Shown: in pieces, positions 53,930 to 64,000 of the stretch
How the letters are laid out: each line of letters opens with the position of its first letter
How positions within the stretch are numbered: position 1 is the first letter of the stretch
NCBI GenBank assembly: GCA_964036315.1
Contig: OZ038507.1
Location: 60,169,502-60,233,501 of the forward strand
Reading direction: 5' to 3'
Origin: Acanthosepion esculentum
Taxonomy: Eukaryota > Mollusca > Cephalopoda > Sepiida > Sepiidae
DNA length: 64,000 nt
Made by a program: the position numbers and the translations under genes
Notes under the pieces: model-generated
Seen by the model: the letters and a program-made list of their open reading frames with translations, nothing else
What the model was told of the DNA's origin: nothing
The model's database searches: none

Positions 53930-54690
53930 AGAGATGACCTTGACATCAAATCACTGGGGTGCAGAGGGTGCGAAATGGTCTTCACCCTGAAATGTACGTT
54001 GCAGCTGTGAGATGCTGTGTTCTGACCTATGCTGGGAGACGAAGCCCTATTGATATTTCCTTTTCTGGTATCTCTGGTCTTTGCCCCTGATCCTTTTCTG
54101 GTGTCTCTGTTTAAGTGCGACGTCAATCGCCATCTTCCATTTTCTAGAACACTGTTCCTTCTTGTTTTTTTTCTTCAATCCTCCCCATTCTCAGTCTTCT
54201 AATTCCTTTTCACCCTCACTCCCTGTAGTCCCCTGCGTTATGCTGGTATTACCGTCTTGCTTGTATTTTAAACGATTCACAAAAAAGACCAAACGAACAC
54301 TTTTTTTTTCTCTTTCGTGCTGGTATGACGATAAACTACATCCGGCAGCAAGGCCTCTGATCAGAAGACTGGAGGTTTTGAGGGCCATGAAACCAATCAA
54401 TCGTTGTTACTCCTCATGCGGAGATGACAAATGAGTCCGATCTTCACCCTGATATGTCTACCGCAGTTGTGATACGGGATGCTGTGTGCTGACCTTTGCT
54501 TTGGGGGTGGGGGCAGCTCTCTCGATCTTTCCTTTCCTGGCGTCTCTGTTCTTTGTCCCTGATTCTTTTCTCTTCAAGATCAGACACTCTGGTCCTCCTC
54601 AGCCGACTCTTCCCAGATGGAATCGGGAATGCCACAATGCTTGAGAGACTCCTTCAGCATGGACATGTACGTTGTAATCACTAAGAAATA
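53930..54690 (-). pseudogene. LINE C-terminal region, two decayed copies
   Basis: On the minus strand, near 54430, IRVKIGLICHLRMRS resembles the IGL.SH.R.H zinc-finger-like end of many LINE proteins. It is preceded by a charged stretch (RIRDKEQRRQERKDRE, 54444-54635). A second, more decayed copy at 53935-54126 has FRVKTISHPLHPSD and a repeated KGNINRAS segment. No reverse transcriptase is present. Confidence 0.5.
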
Positions 54691-54789
54691 CACATTATTT
54701 CCACAAAGTGTTAATAGTACACTTATTTCCATATGTATTTTTTGAAAATTTTATTTACTCGTTATATAAATTAAATAAGAGAATTGTAG

Positions 54790-55140
54790 TTGTGGGCTGG
54801 GCTCATTTTTTGGAGCCAGTCCGCTACTGAATGTACCTCGTACGTATGGAAAGTTACTGCCTGTTTAAAAACTCACCCTTGTTTATGACTTGGCGAGTTT
54901 GCATTCTTTTCTTGCCGTCCGTCTGTATGTCACTCTTTCTGTCGCCTTTCGTTCTCGGTATATTTCCGATTTCTCCCCTTCTCTTGCGTCAGTAATGATA
55001 CACATTACCTATATCTCCTTGTTCGTTTACTCACCAAACCTAACGACTAACTTGGAGCACAAAGCCCAATAGAACTACGTAAAAGCGACAAGACACGTTC
55101 AGAGTGCTATACAAACCAACTACGCACGTGTGCCACCACT
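54790..55140. repeat. direct repeat bracketing the LINE-tail array (left)
   Basis: Resembles 56345-56680: both contain CTACTGAATG or CTACCGAATGCA, GGCATTCTT or GCATTCTTTTC, and a block ending CACGTGTGCCACC or CGCGTGTCACCC. Together they enclose the tandem LINE 3' ends. Confidence 0.5.
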
Positions 55141-55149
55141 TCCTGTCGA

Positions 55150-56340
55150 TGATTCATCTTCTTTTATGTGCGATCATTGTCCTCCACATCTTCCTGTCCC
55201 TTGAATCTCTTAATGTTATTTTCTCCCAAACGCAGCCATTAATGTACTCAAGCCCATCAAGAATGTTACGCGCTGTTTTCCTCGATTCTTTTTTTTTTAA
55301 TTTTTTCTTGTGAGTATCAGATTTTCCAAACCTTCCTTCCTTCCTCATTACGTGGGCCATAAGTTAAATTCCTCCTCCTGATGCTGTTTTTGTTTCCATT
55401 CTCTACAAAACCTTGTTGTTGCTCACATGTGCTGAGTCTCTTCAGGACGGAGGCGATCATGGCCCTCCACATGTTCCTGCCCCTTGAAGCTTGTACAAAA
55501 TTTTGTCTTTTTGTTATTTTCTGCCAAACCGTGCTATACATTTGCACAAGACTATCAATTATGTTACGCTCTGCATTCCGCGGACCCTTTTTCTCTCAAT
55601 CTGAACCGTGAGTATCATATTTTCCAAGCCCTCCTTCCTCATTACGTGTCCCATAAATTTTAAACTGCTTCTTCCTGGTGTTACGTATAAGTTTCTTTTT
55701 GTTACCGTACTCTCCTAAACGTAGTTGCTGGTTACATGGGCTGTGTCCCTTCAGGGCGGAGCAGATCATGACCCTCTACACCTTTCTGTCCCTTGTAGCT
55801 CTTAATAAGGTTTGTCTTTTTGTTATTTTCTCCCAAACTGTGTCATACTTCTTGCTCAAGACTACCAAATATGTTATGCTCTGCTTCGTTCCTCATTACG
55901 TGGGCCATAAGTTAAATGCCTCTTCCTGGTGCTGTTTTTGTTTCCATTCTCTACAAATCCTCGTTGTTGCTCATATGTGCTGAATCCCTTCAGGGCGGAG
56001 GCGATCATGGCCCGCCACATCTTCCTGTCTCTTGAAGCTCTTAATGTTATTTTCTCCCCAACCCAGCCATTAACGTAATCAAGCCCATCAAGTATGTTAC
56101 GCGCTGTTTTCCTCGTTCCCTTTTTCTTGAAATCTGTCTTGTGAGTATCCGATTTTCCAAACCTACCTTCCTTCCTTCGTTCCTCATTACGTGAGCCATC
56201 AGTTAAATGCCTCTTCCTGATGTTGTTTTTGTTTCCATTCTCTACAAATCCTCGTCGTTGCTCACATGCGCTGAGTCCCTTCAGGACGGAAGGCGGTCGT
56301 GGCCCTCCTCTTTTTCCTGTCCATTGTAGCTTTTAATAAG
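55150..56340 (-). pseudogene. tandem LINE 3'-terminal fragments, five units
   Basis: GATCATGGCCCTCCACAT and variants recur near 55167, 55457, 55764, 55997 and 56293, spacings 235-305 bp. The minus strand of each reads a LINE C-terminus: a GHVMR.EGR-like start (HVMRKEGRFGKSDTHK in one unit), a basic linker (KKKESRKTARN), then an RDRKMWRTMIA-like end. In non-LTR elements this is the end of the reverse transcriptase protein (GHV.R..G...R.R.R..WR..). All units are frameshifted or stopped. Why only this piece is amplified is unknown. Confidence 0.6.
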
Positions 56341-56344
56341 TTTC

Positions 56345-56680
56345 GTCTGAGCATTGTAGTTGTGAGAGAGTCTTTTAGATTTCTTTTAGACCCAGACCAC
56401 TACCGAATGCATCTGTACGGACGGAAAATTACTAAGACTCACCGATTGTATGTGTGTGCCAGAAGGCATTCTTCTCTTTGTATGCATGCGACCCTTCCTC
56501 GCGCTTTTGGACTAATTATATTTTCATTACTCTCGATTTCTTATCTATATTCCTGGGTTTGTCTACTCCCCAAAATTGCACCCTTTGACTTGCAACAGTC
56601 AGCCGAGTAGAACTGCTTAACAGTGACGAGACAGATTCAAAGTGATATAAAAAGCAATGACGTGCGCGTGTCACCCCTGA
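56345..56680. repeat. direct repeat bracketing the LINE-tail array (right)
   Basis: Partner of 54790-55140. A 103-codon plus-strand frame overlapping it has no support. Confidence 0.5.
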
Positions 56681-56697
56681 CTATTTATAAATACATT

Positions 56698-57475
56698 TTC
56701 GGTATTCAAACTGGTGTCTGGAATTTTAGAAAGGCGACAGACAAAAGAAACGTAAATGGAATGTTTTCTCAAATTTTTTTTTTTTGTTATTTTCCACCAT
56801 ATTAGTTTCCATTCACAGTCTGGTTGTTCGTTGTTTGTTTTGTTTTATGACATATCAAGATCAGTGGGTCATTTAATGCCAACAACATTTTTGAAATAGA
56901 TTCATAGCGATAGTTTGGAAAAAGAAGGTGTGTATGTATACATATATATCTGAACCATTTTTCAATTACTCATATTTTTTAGTACAATCCAACTTCTTTT
57001 ATGAAATTTACAATCTTGGATGGTTTTATTTCCGTAATTTTTTTTTTAAATTACTCACTTGATAATATTTTGTTCGCACTAGATCAAAATCTACACACTC
57101 TAACAGTAGATGTTTAATTGTAAATTTTTATTTCCTGGTAATATTTTCTCTTTCAAAAATGTATTGCTGGTAATATTTTTTCCTTCAAAAATGTATTGCT
57201 AGTAATATTTTTTTCTTTCAAAATTGGCAATTTTTTTTAAAAAATTTTATTGGTGGTGATATTTTTTTTTTCTTTCAAAATTGTATTAGTGATAATATTT
57301 TTGTCTTTCAAAATTTTATTGGTGGTAATATTTTTTTTTCTTATGAACACATTTTCGCTATTCAAACAGGTGTCTGGACTTTTAGAAAGGCGACAGGTGA
57401 AAGAAACATAAATGTAATATTTTCTCAAATCCTTTTTTTTTTTTTTTTCCACTATATTAGTTTCCATTTACAGCC
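56698..57475. repeat. duplicated ~120-bp block with T-rich tandem repeat between
   Basis: 56698-56815 and 57345-57470 share TTAGAAAGGCGACAG, AAAGAAAC.TAAATG and TATATTAGTTTCCATT. Between them (about 57130-57345) is a ~40-50-bp T-rich tandem repeat with core GGTAATATTTTTT.CTTTCAA. No gene. Confidence 0.75.
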
Positions 57476-57784
57476 TGGTAATGTGTTTTCCTCCATGGTA
57501 GTGAATGCTGGATAATCTCCTCAAAGATAAAGAGACCTGGAACAACAACAGAAATGCGGTTCTACAGAAGGATGATGAGGATACCATGAACCAAAAATGA
57601 GAAAACGGAAACAAAAAGGAAACTGATACTTCGTATCGAAATTTGAAAGTTTAAATTTCTAAATGGAGAAATATGCCTAGTAAAATCTGTGATACTCACA
57701 GGACAGATTGAAGGCAAGTGGGGCAGAGAAAACCACGCATAACATACTTAGATATTTTAAAGAAGGTTTAGCAGAATTAGCAAA

Positions 57785-58005
57785 AAAACAAAATTTATTA
57801 AGAGCTACAACGGACAGGAAATTGTGAAGAGCTATGTTCGCCTACGTACTGAAGGAACACGGCACATAGAAGAAAAATAACGAGCTTTTGTAGATGGATG
57901 GTGAGACAAAAACACAAAATTTATTAAGAGCTAAAAAGGACAGGAAATTGTCGAGAGCCATGATCTCCTACGTCCTAAGGGAAACCCGCACATAGAAGAA
58001 AAAGG
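57785..58005 (+). pseudogene. LINE C-terminal end, two tandem copies
   Basis: Two ~125-bp units. The second reads NLLRAKKDRKLSRAMISYVL and then REHGT-like residues in the better frame, matching the RDR..WRAMIA.VLRGHGT end of a LINE protein. A third copy is at 62320-62450. Confidence 0.55.
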
Positions 58006-58133
58006 AGTGAATTGTTTTAATTAGAGTAACATGTTCAAATCAAGATAGTGCACAGCGTTGTTACGACGAGCAACTAATGCATTTAACGTGTTCTTTTGTA
58101 AAAGGTCTCTTTTGCGTTCATATAATCTTTTAT

Positions 58134-59733
58134 TTAAATGTCTTGAGGTTTCTGCGATTTATTCTTTGTGGTAGAAGCATGTTTGAATAAGTCTGAGAGA
58201 TGATCTTCGGCTGTCCAAGTCTGTCTTCGTGTAGCGAAAATCGTTTTATAGAACAGCAAATCAGGGGATGACATTGATTTGGCATTAATCTGGACACTGT
58301 CACTAGAGAATGTTCTGACGTGTCTGGGGAGGGATAAAACTTTTGCTAAGCACGTTGATTGAAAGAAGTCGAGGACGTTCACACGATGTACCGTCGCTAT
58401 ATCGAACATTGGATTGTTTTGTCTTGTTTCCTGACGAAGTGCATCCACTGAAGCCTGGGCCATATTTTGATAGATATGTGATCTAAACCAGGAAGTAGTT
58501 GTGGATGGTTTGTAGCCACTGTCGGATTTTACAAATTCAGATGCAAAAATGTCCAAAGGTGCATGGTACGAAAAGGCCTTCTTACAATATGAGATTGGTA
58601 ATATTCGTCCCCAAAGTTCTTAACGCTTGACCGACCATTCGAATATATGTTCCCGTAGTGGACATTTCTGTTGAATACAGGGTCATTGTTTGGGAGATGG
58701 GATCTACACATTGCAGTACTTGTGCGTGGTTTATACCCACGGGAAATACGACGGATTTTACAAAATCAGATGCAAAGTGCACAGACGTTGCATGGTAATG
58801 AAAGGCCCTCTTTCAATGTGAGATCGGTAATATTCGTTCACAAAGTTCCGAATACCTTGACTGACCAGTGTAATGTTGTTTGTTCTCATGGACAATTCTG
58901 GTGAAAAATGGTCCATGTTTTGGGAGATATGGGATCTAAACCAGAAAGTAGCTGTGGGTGGTTTGTACTACGACTGATTTAACGAAATCAAACGCAAAAA
59001 TTCCCAAACGTTGCATGAAAGGCCTTCTTTCAATGTGAGATTGGTGATATTCATCCCCAATGTTCACTTGACCGACCATTCGAATGTTTATTTCCGTACT
59101 GGGCATTTCTTGTGAAGCCTAGACCCTGTTTTGAGAGATGGGATCTAAACCTGGCAGCAGTTGTCGGTAGTTTGTACCCACTGGAAAGACGACAGATTTC
59201 ACGAAATCAAATGAAAAATTATCCAAACCTGGCATTGTACTGAAAGGCCTTCTGGTAATATCAAATTGGTAATATTCGTTTTACACAGTTCCGAATATCT
59301 TGACTGACCATTGGAATGTCTGTTCTTCTCATAGTCATTTCAGGTGAAGACTGGCCCATGTTTTGAGAGATGGATTCTATACCTGGCAGTAATTGTGGGC
59401 GTTTTGTACGTATCAGAAAGATGATATTTCGATAACAGATGCAAAACATTTAGAAACATAGCATGATATCGAAAAGCCTTTTTTTAATATCTATTTGGTA
59501 ATATTCGCCAGCAGTATGTTGAAACTCTGGACCGAACCGAACATTAGCATAGCTTCAGCCATCATTATACACATATGAAGGAAACGCAGTCGTGGTTCCC
59601 GACGATTTGCATCCACTGGAACAGTTCTGCTAACGGTAGCAATTAATATGAAAAGCCGAACCAAATAATTAAGCAGTTCCATTATGTTCATGTCTGGCTG
59701 CTGGTTTCTCGGGATAGGGATTAAATTCGGCAA
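58134..59733 (-). pseudogene. family B paralogue, broken, ~225-bp repeats
   Basis: The 5' part (59491-59733) closely matches the 32-kb protein (MNIMELLNYLVRLFIL and VPVDANRR). Then come about five repeats of 215-232 bp, marked by GTTGCATGGTA-like blocks near 58555, 58787, 59015, 59230 and 59455, each with GTNHPQL-like and ISQNMAQ-like pieces. Frames shift between repeats. The 3' end (58134-58556) is a 140-codon frame ending KSQKPQDI, which the 32-kb gene lacks. Either this is a pseudogene or repeats are spliced as separate exons; the shifts make decay more likely. Confidence 0.6.
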
Positions 59734-59754
59734 TCGATCTAGCTGTTTGTACCC

Positions 59755-60275
59755 AATGTGTCGTCATCCTTTGGGACGTGAAGCCGGCGTTGGTTTTGTA
59801 TCTGGAAATAAAAATGAGAGATCGAAATGAAAACATTAGAACAAAGAGAATATCACATAATTAAAACTGTTGACTATCGGACTGTTACAAAAGGGAATAT
59901 CGATTAGTTAATATTTCAATGTCAATTCACATCATCTTCACCGTAATTGGACCAGCATATATCAAAAGTATTTTTGTTTTTCAGTCTTGTAATGTGTCTT
60001 CAACCTTTGGGACGTAAAGCGACGTGGGTTTGTATCAGGAAATAAAAATGAAAAATCAAAATGAAAACATTAGAACAAATCATCTTCACCGCAATCGGAC
60101 CAGGATGTATCAAAAGTATCTTCGTTTTTTCAGTCTTGTAAAATCCACTATTACATGTGTTCTTTTTAAGTTTATTTAAAGCCATATATTTTACAGTAAA
60201 TTGTAATCTAAATTTATTGATTTTTGTGTTTGGATATGTAGTCGAGGCAATTTCATTAATTTTCCTAATATTGTC
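59755..60275 (-). promoter_or_regulatory. family B leader exon and upstream region, two leader copies
   Basis: Two leader blocks (minus strand) at about 59755-59800 and 59995-60045 each follow a pyrimidine tract. The first has a CAG acceptor and the second TTTCCTG, which lacks AG. Upstream sequence to the TA tract at 60281 matches 27060-27310 and 33290-33600. Confidence 0.4.
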
Positions 60276-60280
60276 ATTGC

Positions 60281-60358
60281 ATATATATATATATATATAA
60301 ATATATATATATATAAATATATATGTACGTATGTATGTATGTATGCATGTATATATAT
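60281..60358. repeat. (TA)n/(TATG)n microsatellite
   Basis: Imperfect TA tract upstream of the family B copy, as at 26987 and 33619. Confidence 0.9.
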
Positions 60359-60419
60359 ACACGCCAGACTAAACAAACAGTAAAATATTTGTTAAGAACG
60401 TATGTATTAAAATTGTTTC

Positions 60420-61870
60420 ATTAAAGACGTACTTGTGCACTAACCTTGTTTGTCACACCTTGTCAAAGCGTTTTGAAATATCGTCCTTGAGTAGTAGTTG
60501 TGGTCTAGCGCTTCACTGATTCTGTAAGAAATATCAGAGTTGAGGATATCAACAGCAGACCGAAACCAAAGAAAACCCGTACTGCTTGTCGTTCAAGTGC
60601 TTGTCACTATTGAGGTGATCAACAATTTTTTTTTTTATTATAAAAGGTGCCAAATGACAGTGAGTTGGCTGATGAGCTGATACTGATAAAGGGATGAGCA
60701 CCCATTCGCATTCTTGGAAACAGAGCAAACAACTGACACCTTGGAAAGTATTTCTGATTCAAACACCGGCTAGACAGTATCGCTATTCAGAGGTTCTATC
60801 GATAGAAAACTTGTGCACTAACACTGTTTGTCACTCTTTGTCAAAGCGTTTTGAAATATCGTCCTTGAGTAGTAGTTGTGGTCTAGCGCTTCACTGATTC
60901 TGTAAGAAATATCAGAGTTGAGGATATCAACAGCAGACCGAAACCAAAGAAAACCCGTACTGCTTGTCGTTCAAGCGCTTGTCACTATTGAGGTGATCAA
61001 CAATTTTTTTTTATTATAAAAGGTGCCAAATGACAGTGAGTTGGCTGATGAGCTGATACTGATAAAGGGATGAGCACCCATTCGCATTCTTGGAAACAGA
61101 GCAAACAACTGACACCTTGGAAAGTATTTCTGATTCAAACACCGGCTAGACAGTATCGCTATTCAGAGGTTCTATCGATAGAAAACTTGTGCACTAACAC
61201 TGTTTGTCACTCTTTGTCAAAGCGTTTTGAAATATCGTCCTTGAGTAGTAGTTGTGGTCTAGCGCTTCACTGGTCCTGTGAGAAATATCAGAGTTGAGGA
61301 TATCAACAGCAGACCGAAACCAAAGAAAACTCGTACTGCTAGTTGTTCAAGCGCTTGCCTCTATTGAGGGAATCAACAATATTTTTGTTGATAATAAAAA
61401 CCATGTTCATGTCGATTATAAAAAATGTCAAGATGGCTTTTAGGTGACTGGGGAACCGATACTGAGACGTGGATGGGCGTTCACCAGACTTCTGGGAAAC
61501 AGGACATACAACTGGCACCTTCTACAGATTTTGAAAGTATTTCTTATTCAAGCACTGCTTAAATAGTATCGCTAAGATCGAAGATGAATGAAGACAACCG
61601 GTGGGATTGTTACTGGAACGATAGCTTTTTTAGGATCAAGACTATTCAAACGTATTGAAAAATGTCTGGCTGGGATAAAAATATTTCTGAGATTGTGTTC
61701 AGTGAGACGGGGATTGTCGGTAAAGCGGTGGCCTTTGGCCTCTAACGTTGAGTTAGATGCAAAGATCGTAGCGAAGAGCTTGGTCCTATCTGACGAGGAT
61801 GAGATGACATCAGGGACACATACGATAGCGGGAACTGACGCCGTTGATCTATTCAGATTTTACTTGATAC
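60420..61870. repeat. 376-bp tandem duplication plus duplicated block
   Basis: The unit starting ATGAGCACCCATTCGCATTC occurs at 60694 and 61070 (376 bp apart, nearly identical), and a partial third follows at 61880. The stretch from 60950 to 61860 is the near-identical partner of 34780-35730. The same junction sequence (CTTGATACTGATAAAGGGAT) near 61860 shows the tandem copies were joined by recombination within the repeat. Confidence 0.85.
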
Positions 61871-62200
61871 TGATAAAGGGATGAGCACCCATTCGCATTC
61901 TTGGAAACAGAGCAAACAACTGACACCTTGGAAAGTATTTCTGATTCAAACACCGGCTAGACAGTATCGCTATTCAGAGATTCTATAGATAGAAAACTTG
62001 TGCACTAACACTGTTTGTCACTCTTTGTCAAAGCGATCTGAAATATCGTCCTTGAATAGCATTTGTGGTCTAGTGCCTCACTGGTCCTGTGAGAAATGCC
62101 AGTCATCAGTTGAGGATATCAGTGCGGGACCAAAACAAAAGAAAACCCGTACTGCTTGTCGTTCAAGCGCTTGTACCTACTGAGGTGATCAAAAAGGATT
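61871..62200. repeat. third, diverged copy of the 376-bp unit
   Basis: Shares ACACCGGCTAGACAGTATCG and GCACTAACACTGTTTGTCAC with the preceding units but is more diverged from about 62030 onward. Confidence 0.75.
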
Positions 62201-62319
62201 ATTTATGAAAGCAGGAACAGACGCTATGTCCGTATTTCTAATTTAGTTGAAGCTCTTCGAATGTTCTGACGTGCTTTGCTAAGCTTTTATGAGGGGACGT
62301 GAGACAAGGTTTAGGAGAA

Positions 62320-62450
62320 ACAACAAAAAGACAAAATTTATTACGAGTTAAAGAGGACAGGAAATTGTCGAGAGCCATGATCTACGTCCTGAGGGAACAC
62401 GGCACATAGAAGAAAAAGGAATGAATTGTTTTAACTAGAGTAACATCTTC
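62320..62450 (+). pseudogene. LINE C-terminal end, third copy
   Basis: Matches 57905-58015 (ACAGGAAATTGTCGAGAGCC and CACGGCACATAGAAGAAAAA). It lies just upstream of the truncated family B copy, in the same order as at 57.9-58.1 kb, so both were duplicated together. Confidence 0.6.
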
Positions 62451-62535
62451 AAATCAAAATAGTGCACAGCCTTGTTATGACGAGCAACTAATGCATTTAA
62501 CGTGTTCTCTTGTAAAAGGTCTCTTTTGCGTTCTT

Positions 62536-62826
62536 TTATTTAAATGTCTTGAGGTTTCTGCGATTTATTCTTTGTGGTAGCAGCATGTTGGAAGAAGTCT
62601 GAGAGATGATCTTCGGTTGTCCAAGTCTGTTTTCGTGTAGCGAAAATCGTTTTATAGAACAGCAAATCATGGAATAAATTTGATTTGTCATCAATCTGGG
62701 CACTGTCACTGCTAAGCATTTATAAGAGCACGTTGATAGAAAGAAGTCGAGGATGTTCACACGATGTACCGTCGCTACATCGAACGTTGGATTCTTTTGT
62801 CTTGATTCCTGACGAAGTGCATCCAC
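62536..62826 (-). pseudogene. family B paralogue, 3' part only
   Basis: Matches the 3' end of 58134-58556: MDALRQESRQKNPTFDVATV versus ALRQETRQNNPMFDIATVHR, and the same NLKTFK/SQKPQDI end region. The internal repeats are missing. It is a truncated copy. Confidence 0.6.
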
Positions 62827-62989
62827 TTACTGAAGCCTAGGCCATATTTTGAGAGATATGGGATCTCAACAATCACAGAGATTCCCCATTGACCATGCCT
62901 TACGCAGCATTTTTTGGCCAAGTAAAAATTTTTCTATTCTTTTCTATTTTATTTCTTATCTATCGTTTTCTTTTACATCAGTAGGAACA

Positions 62990-63216
62990 GATAAGTTCAT
63001 CTAATGTCCTGTTCGTACACCTTCCCAGTTTTTTTTTTGCACAGGAGTAGTCAGTTCATCCCTTGATTCGTGTTTAGTATCTGAGGTGTTTTCTTATTCT
63101 CTTTCAAGTAGCCATTTGCATCTCAGTGACATTAACGGCTTGTTTAAGAAAAAAACATTTTTTTAAATGTAAAATGTGATATCAAATAGAGAAAAAGAAA
63201 AGTGGTAATAACAAAA
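62990..63216 (-). pseudogene. family A exon, decayed copy at right edge
   Basis: Minus strand, CAG acceptor at 63217-63219, then FVITTFLFLYLISHFTF and a stop. Downstream tail sequence (CACGAATCAAGGGATGAACT) still matches exon 2. Preceded by the CCGAACGTCATCATTGACC block found before the other family A exons. Confidence 0.5.
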
Positions 63217-63515
63217 CTGAAATTTGTCGTCGGCAAGGTCAATGATGACGTTCGGAGATGTTTTAAATTTTCAACTATGTGTAAAAGTATTGAAGTCATA
63301 AATTAGAGATTTTTTTATAATGATCCTGTTAGAGAAAGCTTCCTTTTTTTAAGAAATTCGACTGTTTTTATATTATTGTTTCATATGACTTAAATAGACT
63401 TTTTCAAATTTTTAATGTATTAACAATGTTTATCTTTGCCATGTCACACTTATTTTGTCGATCTTATCTAGATTAAATAATAATTAGTCGGACAAGTTAA
63501 CTTATTATTCAACTT

Positions 63516-64000
63516 TGTAGTGGACGTTTACATATACCACGCCCAGAAATCACTCAACAGTCATTGGACAGAAAATAATCACTACTTTCTTTAAAGACAA
63601 TTTACGCATCGCACAAGCCACATAAAATTTTCTCATGTTTTACCTTACCGAACTTGATATAGAAAAAAAAAATCAGCAATTGGTCGATTTTTGACCAATC
63701 ACATAAATTGACATTTCTTATAATATTTTCCCGCTCTCGTCCCTGGAGCCTATGTTACGTGTATATATAGCAGAAATTAGAGAAAGAACATTAGTAGACT
63801 ATTAAATTTCAGAGCCATAACCACGTACGTGTATTCTCAATCTTCTACTCAAACACACACACAGACATAAATTACATACGCACTACACTGTGAACTGTCT
63901 GTTTCAAAAGCCAAGTGAACTCTTCAAGACTTTATAAGACATCCTCTTGCACAACATTCTCAATTTCAAACCCATATATAAAATATTCTTGAACTCTAAA
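63516..64000 (+). mobile_element. probable LTR start at window edge
   Basis: Begins TGTAGTGGACG. The flank just left (GTCGGACAAGTTA ... ATTCAACTTTG) continues at 37130-37185 into different sequence (ACGAAATC), so an insertion starts within one or two bases of 63516. Inside are an inverted CCAAT pair (ATTGGTC...GACCAAT, about 63681-63701) and a TATA box (GTATATATAG, 63761-63770), as in an LTR promoter. The 3' end is outside the window, so the class is unproven. Confidence 0.45.

Noticed and set aside
55317..55983. Several 70-100 codon plus-strand frames in the LINE-tail region
   Set aside because: Antisense to recognisable LINE C-terminal fragments and broken between units.

Overview
The window is AT-rich eukaryotic nuclear DNA from an invertebrate animal with a very repetitive genome. 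I favour a mollusc, possibly a coleoid cephalopod such as an octopus. That rests on a combination of features: a Penelope-like element, Ty3/gypsy and LINE relics, tRNA-derived SINEs, mariner and pogo MITEs, hammerhead motifs, and dense (TA)n and (TATC)n tracts. No conserved housekeeping gene is recognisable. No tRNA or rRNA gene, CRISPR array or bacterial-type operon is seen.

Layout. Positions 1-4.7 kb hold simple repeats, a pogo-type MITE, hairpins and SINE scraps. 4.9-10.5 kb holds two copies of a (TATC)n-rich duplication flanking a GC-rich array of about 247-bp units built from hairpins; a third copy lies at 43.7-44.4 kb. 10.5-12.6 kb has a decayed LINE endonuclease domain and a segment repeated at 43-45 and 47-48.6 kb. 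12.9-17.0 kb has head-to-head SINEs running into a 98-bp satellite with an 882-bp higher-order repeat. 17.0-19.9 kb is an inactivated Ty3/gypsy pol plus a putative 3' LTR. 20.1-26.0 kb is the core of a large inverted duplication whose mirror is 35.7-40.2 kb; SINE and satellite sequence extend the symmetry to about 12.9 and 42.6 kb. A Penelope-like element with a long intact reading frame sits in the left arm only.

26-35 kb is the spacer. It carries a solo LTR, a 262-codon frame with an in-frame 90-bp repeat (27.4 kb), a tRNA-derived SINE, a mariner derivative, long hairpins and a 316-codon repeat-containing frame (32.2-33.2 kb, minus strand). 36.7-37.0 kb has an 80-bp MADE1-like mariner MITE inside a foldback element. 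40.4-40.5 kb has a tRNA-like segment followed by a well-formed type I hammerhead ribozyme. 41-42.6 kb has minus-strand SINEs with a hammerhead-like core and a satellite tail. 45-50 kb has duplicated exon-like segments and a second pogo MITE. 50.4-53.8 kb is a degenerate tandem array of about 373 bp. 53.9-58.0 kb is mostly LINE 3'-end relics. 58.1-62.8 kb has decayed paralogues of the 32-kb gene plus a recent tandem duplication. The window ends in what looks like the start of an LTR.

Two multi-copy, lineage-specific gene-like families run through the window. Family A consists of exon-like units encoding one transmembrane helix and a short tail. Family B consists of frames preceded by a shared leader exon and a (TA)n-flanked promoter-like segment. 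I recognise neither. Both are inferred from repetition, reading-frame integrity and splice-acceptor-like context, not from homology searches.
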